The notes: generated by a model not told the origin, from the sequence alone. A stretch of 64,000 nucleotides of DNA from Celoporthe dispersa (GCA_016584495.1 WAID01000006.1:2294001-2358000), one strand, 5' to 3'; positions 43,957 through 56,000 are shown, counted from the stretch's first letter. A program made the numbers and translations.

Positions 43957-46368
43957 ATGGCCGCCGTCATCTCTGCCCTGCTCGCCCTTGCGGCCGCCCC
44001 GGCGACCAATGCTCGCAGCCCTGAGTCCATTTTTGGTCTCAAGGCGCGTCAAGCTACCTGCGCAACGAGCGTCGAGAGTTGCTCTACCGAGGCTGACCTT
44101 ACCAGCACTTGCTGTGTGAACCGACCTGGTGGACAGCTTCTTCAGGTTCAGTTCTGGGATACGGATCCGTATGTGAATTTTGATCTTACATGTCACCCCC
44201 CCCCCTTTTTTTTTCCTCCTTATTTCCCCAGACTGATGACCCGGCACTTGTCGGTCGGTGACGAATTTGGAAAATTTCCCTTTTGCCCCCTTTTATCCAT
44301 TTTTGGTGCTTCGACTAACTTCATGATAGGGTTGAAGGTCAGCTCTTGAGTCTCGAGAGAGGTTCTATGTTTTCAAAGTGCCTGCACCTTGGACGACTTT
44401 TGATCTCTGCAGCCTCTCAACTGCTGAAGCTGCGGAAATGCCTGGGTAGCAGGTAATTAGAGAAGACAATACTAATTAAGCCTGCAGGCCCTGCCGACTC
44501 TTGGGGTATCCACGGTCTCTGGCCCGATGACTGTGATGGCGATTACTCCGAGGAGTGCGACACGTCCCGCGAGTACACGGACATCACCGCGCTGATCGAG
44601 GAGTACGGAAGCACCGAGCTACTGGACTACATGAACACCTACTGGAACAGCAACGACGAGACGAACGAGGAATTCTGGGAGCACGAGTGGGCTGAGCACG
44701 GAACCTGCGTCAGCACTCTGGACCCGTCCTGCTATACGGACTACGAGACTGGTATTGAGGCCGTCGATTTCTTCCAGATCGTCGTGAACCTGTTCCAGAC
44801 CCTGGTATGCTCCACATGTATCTCGAGTGCTCTCCTGATTATACTAGGTAGACCAGACTGTACTGACCCATCACTTGATTCCAGAACACATACGAGGTAT
44901 GTCTTTTCGCCTGAGACAGTACCATACCTACCTACACACCAAGAGCCAGACACTACAGATTGGGTACTAATATATATCACCAACAGACCCTCTACGCAGC
45001 TGGAATTATTCCATCCAACTCGGCCACCTACACGCTGTCGGAGATCAACGCTGCGATCTCCGCCCAGTTCGGTCAGGACCCCGTCCTCCTCTGCGATGAT
45101 GACACCATCTCGGAGATCTACTACGGCTTCTATGTCACCGGCCCTCTGGTGAACCAGGACTTTATCCCTGCTGCCGTTGTTGGCGAGGACTCCACTTGCC
45201 CTGACAGGTCAGACTCCCGCAGCCCCTCGCTCGCCTTTGCGTGCCGCAGATACAAATCAGAGAAGTCGTGTGATACTGACTATCCACGATGGTAGCGGAA
45301 TCAAATACCCCGTCAAGTCTGGCGCGACGACCACCGTGGCTACAACGAGTAAGTTCAAGCTGTGATTGCCAATTGTCCTCGCAAGCATGCAACGCACCCT
45401 GTGGGAAGTCATGAAACCGTTCTGGGACTCGACTACTATCACTAAAGATCCTCATTCCCGGCGAGCTCCCACGTTCAGAAGAACAACTTTCAACTGACAC
45501 AACTCTCTTACTAGCCCCTACCACCACGGCCACCTCGGTGCCGCTGCCAACCACTGGCACTGTACGTATCCAGGCTGGTGTTTCCTCTTGCATGACTTAA
45601 ATTGGTTCTTACCTGAAAAACAACAGGCCACTACTACAAGCGCTGCCACTACCAGCACGACGTCGTCTTCGACGACTAGCCGAAAGTAAGCTACTTCTCT
45701 CTCTTTCTGACAGGTTTTCCAGCCACCTATGCCGAGATGCCATGTGGAGGATCATTTCAAAGACCGAAACAGAGGTCTAACACCCCCCTCTCTCTGTCTC
45801 AGGATCACTCTGCCCGGCAAGACCACCACTGCGACCGCGACGACGACCTCGTCCTCGAGCAGTGCCACCGGCAGCACCGTCTCGGGAGATGGATACTGGT
45901 ATGCGTACTACGACGGCGAGCAGAATGGCTGCCTGATCAGCGGAGGATACTGGTACACGACAGGCACCTGCGCTACCTATGCAGCCACCGCCTCTGGTAC
46001 GTTGTGGACGCTCCTGGCCGAGCGAGTCTCATTTCCGATTGCCAAGTACTAATTGGTGTGTGATGACAGATGACGGTTTCACCATGACCTCCTCCAAGGG
46101 CGACTGTGGAGTCAGTGATGATGAGCTTGAGTGCGCGTCCGGCGCCTCCTCGACCACCTTCACTGTGAGTATCAAGCACCTTTTTATACCTCTTTCTCCC
46201 GCTTTGAGCTGGACTGACTGTACACTCTCCCAGGTTATCGATGGCTACCTCGCCTACGACGGCACCACCACTTTCTACTCCAACATCATCCCCACTGGTA
46301 CTGAGGAGGCCGATATCTGGACCGACTACGGTGACTATGAGGTTACCTTCCAGTGGTATGCTCTGTAA
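43957..46368 (+). CDS. Secreted ribonuclease T2 with C-terminal extension, 11 exons
   Basis: Extracellular or vacuolar RNase T2 (RNY1-like). The signal peptide begins MAAVISALLALAAAPATNA. Catalytic segments CAS I (IHGLWPDDCDG) and CAS II (EFWEHEWAEHGTC) are intact. Exons: 43957-44168, 44330-44337, 44488-44804, 44885-44896, 44987-45207, 45296-45348, 45515-45561, 45627-45685, 45803-45996, 46070-46164 and 46234-46368, for 450 residues. Exons 2 and 4 are microexons of 8 and 12 nt (giving DPVEGPADSW and FQTLNTYETLY). The coding sum is divisible by three only with the 8-nt exon, and a CTAAC branch site lies just before it. After the catalytic domain comes a Thr/Ser-rich linker and a Trp/Tyr/Cys-rich C-terminal domain of about 110 residues, as in yeast-type RNY1 extensions. 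Confidence 0.9.
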
Positions 46369-47096
46369 GATGACGGGCTCCTGCTTTCACCCGTTTCAGG
46401 GTTTTTTGAGCGTTACATTTCAAGCTTGCCTGGGAGCGGAGCTTCGGTGAACTGGTCGCCACGAAAAGGAGGCAACGCAGGGCCAGGATGAGTATATATA
46501 TACATACATATGTAGTAGATATTTATCATAAAAAACAGAATACACGGAGTCGTTCTCCAATTCAATTCCATTATTTCGAATTACGAAAGTGAAGATAAGC
46601 GGAATCTGGAGGTTGCTTCTTGTCTAATTTTTATTATAATTTTCTTTTACCGCTTGTTCCTCCAGAGCGAAAAGGTCCACACCTTCCGTGCAACAACCCA
46701 GAAAAAATTCATTTTTTACTAGAACATTGAACAAATATTGGAAATTCGAGCACATTGCAGTATCGAAGAGGGAATAGAAGTTGAATACCTGCCTTGTTAG
46801 CGTCAGGTTTTGCAGGCCAGCTAATGCAGTAGATGTTCCAGGCATGCTAGTTGCTCGTTCAGGGGTCTCCAGAAGCTGCCCAGCGCTCACGGACCACCAC
46901 GCGCCCCTGTAAATGAGGGAGACCGGGCCCTGAAATCTGGTGACATCACCACTCAGACCCTCTCATCTCCAAACGCTACAAACCAAAATCGAGGCCTGTC
47001 CAGAGGAGCTCGCCTCACAGCTGAGCTGCGGTGTTGGTCCTTCTCTTTCGCACCCTCGCCTCAAGGTCTTGTATATCTGTATGATCCGTAAGCATC
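46369..47096. other. Intergenic region
   Basis: 728 bp. It is AT-rich between 46,490 and 46,650 (ATATATATACATACATATG) and then serves as promoter of the DNA glycosylase gene. No gene recognised. Confidence 0.45.
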
Positions 47097-48236
47097 ATGG
47101 CCAGGAGTACCCGCGCAGCAGCCAGCACGGCACCAACGAGATCAATCCCGCGACGAGCAGTCCGAGCTAAAGCCGAAGCGCAGTCCCCCTCACCTCAGGT
47201 CAAGGACGAGCTCCAGGACTTACCAAGGGCAACTCCTCGCAAGCGCGCAGCACCCAGAGGAGCCGAGGATGAGACACTCAAGAGACTCAAGACGGAGCCA
47301 GACGCCTCTCCGCCGCTGGACAGGAAAGACAGCGCCAGCAGGCAGAAGATGAAGGCGGAGAAGGTGAAGAAGGAAGCCTCGAGCGCCGCCGACCTCAAGG
47401 ACAGGAAACTCAAGGCCTACGCGGCCTACGCCAACGCCTCGCCCTTTCCAGACTTTACCCACCCCACGCCTGAGGAGTGCAAGCTCGCGCACAGGATCCT
47501 GGCCTCGCTCCACGGCGAGCGCAAGCGGCCCGAGCAGGTAGTGGCGCCCTCCGAGCGCGCCGGGTGCGGCGACTCGCCGTCGGTGCTGGACGCGCTGGTG
47601 CGGACGATCCTGTCACAGAACACGAGCGACAAGAACAGCACGCGCGCCAAGCAGAGCATGGACAGGGCCTATGGGCGCAGCGACAGGTGGGAGGCCATCG
47701 TCGAGGGCGGGCGGGACAAGCTGCAGGAGGCGATCCGGTGCGGCGGGCTGAGCGCCGTCAAGAGCAAGGTCATCATCAGCATCCTGGAGCAGGTCCACGC
47801 GCGCTACGGGTGCTACAGCCTGGACCACCTGCACGACGCGACGAGCGAGGAGGCCATGACGGAGATGCTGAGTTTCCAGGGCGTCGGGCCCAAGACGGCA
47901 AGCTGTGTCCTGCTGTTCTGCCTGCGCAGGGAGAGCTTTGCCGTCGACACGCACGTGCATCGCATCACGGGTCTTCTGGGGTGGAGACCGGCGAGGGCGA
48001 GCCGGGACGAGACGCATCAGCACTTGGATGCGAGGATTCCGGACGAGGATAAGTTTGGGCTGCATATCCTGTTGGTCAACCACGGGAAGAAGTGTGATGA
48101 ATGCAAGGCCGGTGGGAAGAGTACGGGGAGTTGTGAGTTGAGAAGGGCGTTCAGGAAGAGCAAGTTGCAGGGGGAAGCCGGGCAGGACGTGAAGGAGGAA
48201 GAGGAGGCCGCTGTCAAGGAAGAACATTCTGACTGA
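47097..48236 (+). CDS. HhH-GPD family DNA glycosylase (endonuclease III-like)
   Basis: Base-excision repair enzyme of the endonuclease III superfamily, single exon, 379 residues, start ATG at 47097. A basic, K/R/E-rich N-terminal third (probably nuclear targeting) precedes the glycosylase domain, which opens VLDALVRTILSQNTSD. The helix-hairpin-helix is LSFQGVGPKTASCVLLF with the lyase Lys266, and the catalytic Asp284 is in AVDTHVHRI. The position of the iron-sulfur cluster (HGKKCDECKAGGKSTGSCEL) holds only three cysteines in a spacing unlike the standard C-x6-C-x2-C-x5-C, so the cluster is probably absent or altered. The acidic/Lys tail is short. It ends 81 bp before the convergent monooxygenase stop. 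Confidence 0.9.
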   Translation: MARSTRAAASTAPTRSIPRRAVRAKAEAQSPSPQVKDELQDLPRATPRKRAAPRGAEDETLKRLKTEPDASPPLDRKDSASRQKMKAEKVKKEASSAADLKDRKLKAYAAYANASPFPDFTHPTPEECKLAHRILASLHGERKRPEQVVAPSERAGCGDSPSVLDALVRTILSQNTSDKNSTRAKQSMDRAYGRSDRWEAIVEGGRDKLQEAIRCGGLSAVKSKVIISILEQVHARYGCYSLDHLHDATSEEAMTEMLSFQGVGPKTASCVLLFCLRRESFAVDTHVHRITGLLGWRPARASRDETHQHLDARIPDEDKFGLHILLVNHGKKCDECKAGGKSTGSCELRRAFRKSKLQGEAGQDVKEEEEAAVKEEHSD

Positions 48237-48317
48237 GTGCCGCTGCTCACTGGTTAAGCCCGAAACAAGAACTCGTCTGTCTAGCAGAAAATTCTAGTGG
48301 CTAAGAGGGTGCCTCGC

Positions 48318-49744
48318 TCACAGACCTGCTTCTCCCCTCTGCTTGGCATACAAGGAATCAATGTCTTCTTCCCAGATCCACTTCATCCGACTCTGCAGCC
48401 TCTCAGCCACGATCGGCTCGGCCTCCTCAAAGGGCAGGCCGATCAGATCTGGCGACTCGAGTTCGTACAGCTCCCCCGCCTGCCGGCTCGTGGTCACCAC
48501 CTTCTGCGCCCTGGGCAGCCGGATCCGCTGGTACAGGTCCATCCACTCCTCCAGCGGCGCCTTGCATCCTCCCTGACAGCCAATCTGCCAGCGCCTTCGA
48601 GAGTATGTACCCATCCTCGACCGCCTGCCCAGCTCCAGCACCCTGATGCGGCGTGGTCGCGTGACACGCGTCGCCCACCAGCGCGACCTTGCCCTCGAGG
48701 AAGTGCCACTGGGGCACCGGCTCGTGGTCGTTGATGCGCCACTTTGAAGGTCGCTCCGGCATCAGGCGGATCACCTCCTGCACGGTCTCCTCGCAGTCCT
48801 TGAAGTCTTCTTCCAGCTCGCTCCGGTCGCACGTGCTCGTCCAGCTCTCCCGCAGGTCCGGGATCTCCTCCTCGCGCTTCGAGATGAAGGCGACAACGTT
48901 GAGGGACTTGGCCCTGCTGATGGGGAATACCAGAAAGTGCTTGTGGCGCGCCAGCCATATCACCCCGTAGTTGAGGTCACCAGAAGACGACCGCCCCGGC
49001 CACGTATCGTGAGGGAGTTGGGAGATGGGCACGACGCCGCGGTAGGCGATCTTGCCGCTGTACAGAGCATTGCCTGTGATGAACTGCTTGCGGACTTCAG
49101 AGTGGATGCCGTCGCTGCCGATGAGGAGGTCTGCCTCGGCGGTTGTCTCGTCGGCAAAGGTGATGAGGATGCCTTTCTTGCCTAGGTCCTGTATGCTTAC
49201 TTACTGAGCGTCAGCCAGTGAGTGACTCTGCAGTACAATACAACCCCTTCTCGAGGGACAGGACATCCCATGCCTTGCAGGAAGTGAACTTCTTTCCAGT
49301 GTGCAGCCTTGCGGCGCCCCTTGCTCTGATTTTTTGCAGCAGGATCTCGAGGAATTCACTCCGCGCCATCGAGCTCGGCCGCACCGGATCGTCAACTTTT
49401 ACCGGAGCATCCACATGCGCGATCCGCCTGCCGTTGTCCCACCTCACAAAGGTGAACCAGCTGTTGTCCGGCCGCCCCTGGATCAAGTTCATGGCCTCGC
49501 CGACGTCTGGGATCGTGTGTAGCAGCTTGGCGGCGTTGATTCCCAGGCCGACGCCCGCCCCTATCTCGCGATACTCGGAAGCTTGTTCGTATACATCAAT
49601 GGAGATAGGGCGGGCATTAGTTCGGATGGTCCGGCAGAAGTGGTCGAGAAAGATCGCGGTTGTGAGACCGCCTATGGCACCGCCAACGATAGCGATACGG
49701 AAGGAATTTTGTGAGGCGTTCATTGACGGTGGCTCTTGGTTCAT
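48318..49744 (-). CDS. FAD-dependent monooxygenase, salicylate hydroxylase-like (one frameshift)
   Basis: Flavin aromatic hydroxylase of the PHBH/salicylate hydroxylase group. The ATG at 49744 is chosen; 49723 (MNASQNSFRIAIVGG) is equally possible. Exon 1 is 49744-49265 and exon 2 is 49188-48318. Motifs: RIAIVGGAIGGLTTAIFL (GxGxxG dinucleotide fold), GIGINA-like segment (GAGVGLGINAAKLL), ADLLIGSDGIHSEVR (DG motif) and GKVALVGDACHATTPHQGAG (GD motif). Near 48561-48563 one extra base shifts the frame, and removing it restores LSGRMQAPLEEWMDLYQRIR. Corrected length is 449. The intron donor GTCCTG is weak, so the exon 1 end is less certain. No membrane segment is seen, and the substrate is probably a small phenolic compound (family inference). 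Confidence 0.85.
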
Positions 49745-50913
49745 ATTGCTGACAGGCTGAAAGAGCTGGAAGATCTGGTGAGAAACGCGCACTTCACGAT
49801 ACTTGGCAGGCTGGGGGATGTGAACTCCTTTGAAAGCGTCAGAGTGTAGGCAATGTTACGTAGCCAGGGCGGTGATGATGGATAGCAATCGTAGAGGCTT
49901 GGGGAGAGCCTCAACACTGACATGACTACTCAGTCAACAGTAAAGTGCTAATTACCCCCACATACGCCAGGTGATACGTATTAGGCTGTAATTTGTAGGT
50001 TTCGTTTCACAGTCGGAGACGCACCGCGGCAATGCTGACCGATGGGCGTCACCAACCCCGATCCTCAGAGGTCGACGTCAGGCCCTCAGATAGCCGCGGG
50101 ATTACACAACATGCATAGCTCTAGAGATGAGCTAGATCATCTCTCTCTCTCTCTCTCTCTCTCTTTGTTAGAAGTAGTGAGACAAGGGCAGAGAAAAGCT
50201 CACTGTAACAACTGCAAGAGTCTGGCTGGTGGTGATGCATTCCCGAACATTTCAATACTCATACTCTCTGGTCTTTGAGCCTGTTGGATAGTCTCCTTCT
50301 CTCAGCCGTCAATTTTTTTTAGACTGGCTATCCATGTATGAAGAGGTCGCCCAAGTCAGAATCTCCGTGGACCTCAGCACACCCGGCCGCCGCTTCATTC
50401 TTGCTATCTTAGGCTATTATCTGATAATACCCATTACAAGCTGATCATATGGACCTCCAACAATCTCAACAGGTCAGTTATTATTCATTACTTACTGAAT
50501 GTAGCTCCGTACAGTCCGTTGTTACAATCACCCAGGGGCTGCCAGATCGACGTCTCCTCACCTTTGCCAAGAGAGAGTGATTCGGCATTCGGCAAGTTGA
50601 TGGGATCAAAATGATGCGCTGCAGGACAACCGAGTTGGAGATGGGCTCTTGGAGACATGAACGGAGTGGTCATGCAGGACAGTCATTCGTGGGTCGATCG
50701 CCAATAATTACCTTTAATGGCTGAGGGGCACCCAAACCTTCTCCTCCTTTTTAAAACGCAATCTCTACCCTGCAGGTAGATTGAGGGGGATCCTTTCTCA
50801 TACATCAAGTCTGCCCACCATCCTCCTCGATCTTTTGAATATCCTTGAGCTCATCCTCAAACAACAAGAAAAGGGGGAAACAAAAGAAACAGAAAAAGAA
50901 ACGCTACTGAAAA
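49745..50913. other. Divergent intergenic region
   Basis: 1.17 kb between the monooxygenase and GFA-type gene starts. It includes a TC run at 50,140-50,165 and a purine-rich leader before 50,914. No gene recognised. Confidence 0.45.
50140..50165 (+). repeat. TC microsatellite
   Basis: (CT)n of about 13 units in non-coding DNA. Confidence 0.8.
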
Positions 50914-51477
50914 ATGGCGCCCTTTCTCCACCCACTCATTGACAACGGCTTCACCAAGGGCAACGCCAACTTCTCCGGCGGAAAACTCTACTGCAAGTGC
51001 TCCAGCATTCCGGTGGAGGTCACCCTCTCCTCCAATGTCGCCCATAACCATGCCTGCGGGTGCAGCAAATGCTGGAAGCCCCAGGGCGCCCTCTTCAGCG
51101 TCGTGGCTGTCGTCCCGCGCGACAAGGTCAGTGTCACCGCCGGCCAGAATAAGCTGCACGTCGTGGACAAGAACGCGGTCATCCAGCGCAACGCCTGCCG
51201 GGCGTGCGGGGTGCACATGTTTGGCCGCATCGAGACCGACCACCCGTTCAAGGGGCTCGACTTCGTGCATGTCGAGCTGTCCAGGGAGAAAGGGTGGCAG
51301 GAGCCGCAGTTTGCCGCGTTTGTAAGCTCCATTATCGAGCAGGGCTTCGATCCTAACAAGATGGACGAGGTGCGTGGTGCTCTAGAGAAGAAGGGACTGC
51401 CGACGTATGATGCGCTGTCGCCGCAGCTGATGGACCTCATTGCGACGTGGACGGCGAAGAAGGCTGGGAAGCTTTGA
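50914..51477 (+). CDS. GFA/CENP-V family enzyme, S-(hydroxymethyl)glutathione synthase-like
   Basis: Zinc-binding beta-fold protein of the glutathione-dependent formaldehyde-activating family. Single exon, 187 residues, the usual length of the fungal gfa group. Zinc ligands are all present: C27 and C29 (YCKC), C48, C50 and C53 (CGCSKC), and C95 and C98 (CRAC). This matches the structural pair-plus-pair and catalytic triple of bacterial Gfa. FGRIETDHPFKGLDF is typical of full-length fungal members. The expected role is to speed up formation of S-hydroxymethylglutathione for formaldehyde oxidation. The rate enhancement is debated for this family, so the call is by homology. Confidence 0.92.
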   Translation: MAPFLHPLIDNGFTKGNANFSGGKLYCKCSSIPVEVTLSSNVAHNHACGCSKCWKPQGALFSVVAVVPRDKVSVTAGQNKLHVVDKNAVIQRNACRACGVHMFGRIETDHPFKGLDFVHVELSREKGWQEPQFAAFVSSIIEQGFDPNKMDEVRGALEKKGLPTYDALSPQLMDLIATWTAKKAGKL

Positions 51478-52039
51478 GACCGAGGAGCAAAAGCAGAGAT
51501 GGATTGTATGATCCTCACATCAACAAGGAGAGCCATGAGTCTTATTATCTTGATAATTTCTCAACCATATTTTATTATTCTCCGCCAGTTGGTCTGCTTC
51601 CTGCTGGAGCATTCTGAGTACATTGACTAGAATCTTACAATGGTGCGTATTCCTCTGCTTGAAACAGCAGTCGAGTAGTCTAGCATAATTAAGAGGAAGA
51701 CCAAGGTGAAGTTCTCGTGCCTTATTGTCGCCTCCAAGTATACGTCAAGGTACATCATCTCAGAATCCTTGACATGATTGCCCCTGTGGATTCCTATAAT
51801 ATCTTTAAACCATTTCTAGATCGAATCTTGAGTGTACCATGGATGATATCATAAAAGAGCATCGTTAAGCCTGAAACGATACCGATGATCCCCCGAATAA
51901 TTACTGAATTTGACGCGCCAGATCGCTCCCGGATGGACAAGGCGAAATCGCTTGCTATCTATGCTTCACACAATATATATGCGTTGCAAATCAAAAAAAT
52001 CTGTCTCTTGATATCCCACAGCATAGCTGCCAGCCACAA
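51478..52039. other. Convergent 3' intergenic region
   Basis: 562 bp, moderately AT-rich, between two convergent genes. Nothing else seen. Confidence 0.45.
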
Positions 52040-53089
52040 TTATTTCCTCTGCATGAGTGACACCCAGAAGTCTAAATCATCTTTCGTTGTCTCCAATTCC
52101 TCCTGTCGTCGGAAATACGACTCCCGGAGTTCGGCATCCTCGCTTCGCCTGCGGGCATCTTGCTCCTCCGCCATGACAGTCTGCGTCTCAACCGTTGCCG
52201 CCGGCGGATCTGTACCACCGACGAGGGCCATGAAAAAATTGATGTCCTCCTTCACGACAGACACGGTCTTGCGGTGGTCGTATGGCACTTGCCGTGGTCT
52301 CTCGAACCTAAAATCCTCAGCGTCTTCCACCGTCGTGGTGTTTGCGGCCGCTATCGTCACGTTTGATGGGCCATTTTCGTAGGCATATAGGCCATGGTCT
52401 GGGCTTGTATCCTGAAATTCTTTCCTGTTCATCATATCCCGTGACTCTTGAGTGATCCACCCTGGCGAATATTCGCCGCGCTCCGTCTCATAATAGAGGT
52501 CTAGCGGTGTCGATGGTCTCGGTGGCTTCGTACGTATGGCTTTTTCATTCTGGATGGGGCTCGAAGGCCTGCTGTAATCTGGCGTCAAAGGTTTCCGTAT
52601 TGGATAGGCTGGGTTGAATCCAGTATGCACAGTCGGTCCCGAATTTTCCATGCTGCTGAATCCCCGTCTAGGCCTGGTTCGGGTCCGTTTCAGAAGCTCA
52701 CACTGTCGGGTTCGTCCCTGCTCGTAAGGCTGAAGTTCAGGAACAGTTTCAGGCTCAAGTTCGGATATTACTTGTTGGGTGTATGATTGAAAAGACTTGT
52801 CGAAGTCGCGTGCCATTCTCCACGAACATGTATGCGCCTTTTCCGGTGGCCTAGGCCCCGTGTATATAGACCGAGGCGGTGTCAAGTTCCGGGTCCGCAA
52901 CCTCTGTTGAGCAATAATAGCAGGGATAGCGGTGTTGAAACGGCGTGGGTCTTGCCGTGCGTCTCGCCGCCTAGAATGTGCAGTTGTTGGCGGGGGCCGG
53001 GACTGCGGCAAAAGGTTCAGCGGTACCGAAATCTCCATAATGAATGTTTGACTAGGAATAGTAAACGAACGACGGTATAAATGCCTCAT
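52040..53089 (-). CDS. Hypothetical protein, disordered and Arg/Pro-rich
   Basis: Intact frame of 349 residues from ATG 53089, or 332 from ATG 53038 (MEISVPLNLLPQSRPPPT). The second start lies in a slightly better context. Composition is high in R, P, T, E and S with no hydrophobic core in the first 230 residues, so it is probably disordered. The last 80 residues form a likely helical, acidic/basic region with KEDINFFMALVGG and TKDDLDFWVSLMQRK. These two D-[IL]-x-F-[FW]-x-[AS]-L-[VM] motifs form an internal repeat. No domain is recognised. The length of the open frame and the repeat support a real gene. Confidence 0.6.
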   Translation of the reverse strand: MRHLYRRSFTIPSQTFIMEISVPLNLLPQSRPPPTTAHSRRRDARQDPRRFNTAIPAIIAQQRLRTRNLTPPRSIYTGPRPPEKAHTCSWRMARDFDKSFQSYTQQVISELEPETVPELQPYEQGRTRQCELLKRTRTRPRRGFSSMENSGPTVHTGFNPAYPIRKPLTPDYSRPSSPIQNEKAIRTKPPRPSTPLDLYYETERGEYSPGWITQESRDMMNRKEFQDTSPDHGLYAYENGPSNVTIAAANTTTVEDAEDFRFERPRQVPYDHRKTVSVVKEDINFFMALVGGTDPPAATVETQTVMAEEQDARRRSEDAELRESYFRRQEELETTKDDLDFWVSLMQRK

Positions 53090-56000
53090 TCCTTCACGGA
53101 TGGCACTTATCCGGTCTCACGACGAACGGGGAGCCTAAGTGTTTATATGTTTCCGCCATCCTTTAGGTGGATGACAAGGGTGGTGCAGCCACTTTCTTTT
53201 CTTGTTCATCCCATCTTCAAGAAGAACAATATGGTCAGCGCCTGTGAGAAAATGGATACAAAAATCTCTCCTTCTCTCGCCCTCTTGCTCTCTGTGTTGC
53301 AGGGAAGTGTTTTGGTAGGCTTATTCGGCCTCAGGAGCCGCCTATTTGTTTCACACAATCAAACAAGTATCACGTGTGAGGTTTCTCGCCGAAGTGAAAT
53401 TGCGGCATCGGTTATTTTGAGCAAGGAGATATCGCCTCATGGAATACATACTCCAGTTTAAGGTATGATTGAGAATATGTGATGAGACTCTTGAATTCTA
53501 TACGTTTCATTGAACGATCCCATATACACATCCGATGTTTACCCGCTCACATTTGTCTGAATCCAATGCTGTAGTCTAGAAATAGTCAGGATCGTTGCCG
53601 CCTGATCGTCAGGCCATATGTACGCACCGTAACACTGGAATCTTCCAAACTGCTGCTGCGCTTATTATATTATAATTTCTATGTTTAAATAAACCCTGCA
53701 CTTAGAACTGCTTTCTTAGTATAATACGTTTTGAGGATTTGAAAACTTTTAAACTATTGCAGTCCTTATTAATAGAGAAATTCAAACTCTTCCCTTTCGA
53801 CTGTGTTTCTTTGAAACATCATAGTGTATTCTTCAGAACAATCTATCAGATATGAAACCAGCAATTGATTATGTAAAACAAAATACTCGCCAATAGATAA
53901 CTACGGTAGTGTCGATGTTGAAGAGAAGACTGATCAGGAAAGTCGCATATGTTCTATATAGACCACATCATTTCCAGCTTGCACTAAGAATTTCCATCCT
54001 TTTTGTGACTACATACTTAAGGTAGCAACGATCGGAATTGCTAAATAAAAAAAGGAAAAAGAAGGAGACATTGAAAGTATGAGAACTCCTAGGCCGGCTT
54101 ACGGCGTCGGCCCCGTGTATACGAGATTCCAACGAAGGTCAATTATCTTCAACATCCTCCGAAAATAAGACTACTCAGTGGTATGGAAGTAAGATTCCGT
54201 TGATCAGCATCAATTCAGCTTGAAGATGCCTGACTAGCCTCAATAGGCATGACCAGCAGGAAATTCATAAATCAGCGCATGTATTATGCCTGGACTCATC
54301 GGATGATGGAGCGCAACTTCAGGCTCATCATCAGCGCCGGTAAGATTAATAAAACTTGGTGCTCATGGAAATAGAATACAGATGGGCATAGGCTCCCACG
54401 GGTATCGTGGAATAAGTGGTACACTAGCTACTCCATGAATACTCGGGGACGTAAGAGAACTAGATCTCAAGCATACGGTGGAGCAAAGACAGCCAGCCCG
54501 TAGCACATAATAGCATAATCTGAGTCCTGTCGCCGCTCCCCGGTCAACCAAGCTTCCTGCTCGAGGATCTCCTCTGAATCAGGGTCCAATGGGACATCCA
54601 TCACATGACATATTTGTTAATGCGTACACGGGCGAGCCGTAGACAGGATCTTGCCACACGCAAAACCAACCCGCTCCCGGCATGCAGGTCATATGTACAT
54701 TCTCTGCCTTGGCTGCGCATAAGGCTGGGAGTGATGGCACCACGCAGCTCCGTGGAGGGAGGGGGTCATTGCCGTTAATTTCAGACTGGAATGTAGGCGT
54801 CCACGTCAGCTGTGTCTGGGCATATTTGAAGAACAAGAAGGACATCATTTTGCCTTAAGCCCGCAGCATACCTTTACTACACCCATCCACGGATGCGTGG
54901 TCGCGAGCTGGAGGAGAGTAGAGCAGAAGACTGCTCGGAGGCCGTGTAGGGGCTGCATGCTCCGTTATAGTCGTCTAGACGGGAAGGGATAAGGGCTGAA
55001 GACTATTCGCTGAGGATGCCAGAATCATGACAATATCTGGGAGAGGCTGGGTACAAAAACCTGTACATTGGCACTGTTCATCCGGGCAGATATTTATAGC
55101 CATGTCAGGTCTAGAAGCCTCTCTAAATATACCATAACAGGTCGTCCATCTAGCCGATGTCCATACAGCCGTGAAACGGTGACTCGGCACGTCATTGGTA
55201 ACCTCTCGGTCTGACCGGCAGTACAGGCTTCACTTTCCACCCAAGTGTTCGCAGCTAAGCCTCCGCACATCGCCCCGAATACATCACATGTCGATCATCA
55301 CGGCTGGCCACCAAGCAACATTTATTTATCTCCCAGCCAATGGTATGACTTGGTGGGCTGCACCCATGCACAGGATTCTGAGTTGTCGAGGATGGCACGT
55401 TTCGACGTAGGACGGAGCTCGGTTAGGTGAGGCTGATCCGTATCTCATGATGGCACAAAACTCCAGCTTAGGCCTTCTACTCCACGATAAACTCGCACGA
55501 GGAGCTGGTCGAGGCGTGTACATCTGCTCATACTCGTCGGAAAGGACTGGTTGGGCGAGACCTTCCGAGTCAAAACTAGATCTCGCATCCTGAGAAGCGC
55601 CTCCCTCCTGATAAGGCACTGGACAGGAAAATTCCTGTCTCCATGAGCCTTGGTAGAGGAACTCTGACTTCGAACAACCTTTCCTGTCTTGGGAGGGGAT
55701 GGATCATGTTATCTCATTGGTAGAGCACAATCTGAATCTGGTCATATCTGACGAGGTCACAGGGTCGATGTCCACAATGTCTATCAAGTAGGTCTGGTGG
55801 CCTGTCTTGTGCTGCAGGATCGGCGGGGTCGACGAGACGATATTTAGTGCTCAGGCATATCTCTTGAGGTCGTGTCTTTAGGGTGGATGACGACGAATTT
55901 CTAGTTGCACTTCATTTCCATCCTGGCGCAACATTTCGGGTTGCAGCTAATTAAGGATTCACATAATTACTATGGTGCTAGGCCATAACACCATGGGAAA

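Noticed and set aside
30666..50913. Possible secondary-metabolite cluster around the carboxylase pair and monooxygenase
   Set aside because: No polyketide synthase, peptide synthetase, terpene cyclase or pathway regulator is present in the window.
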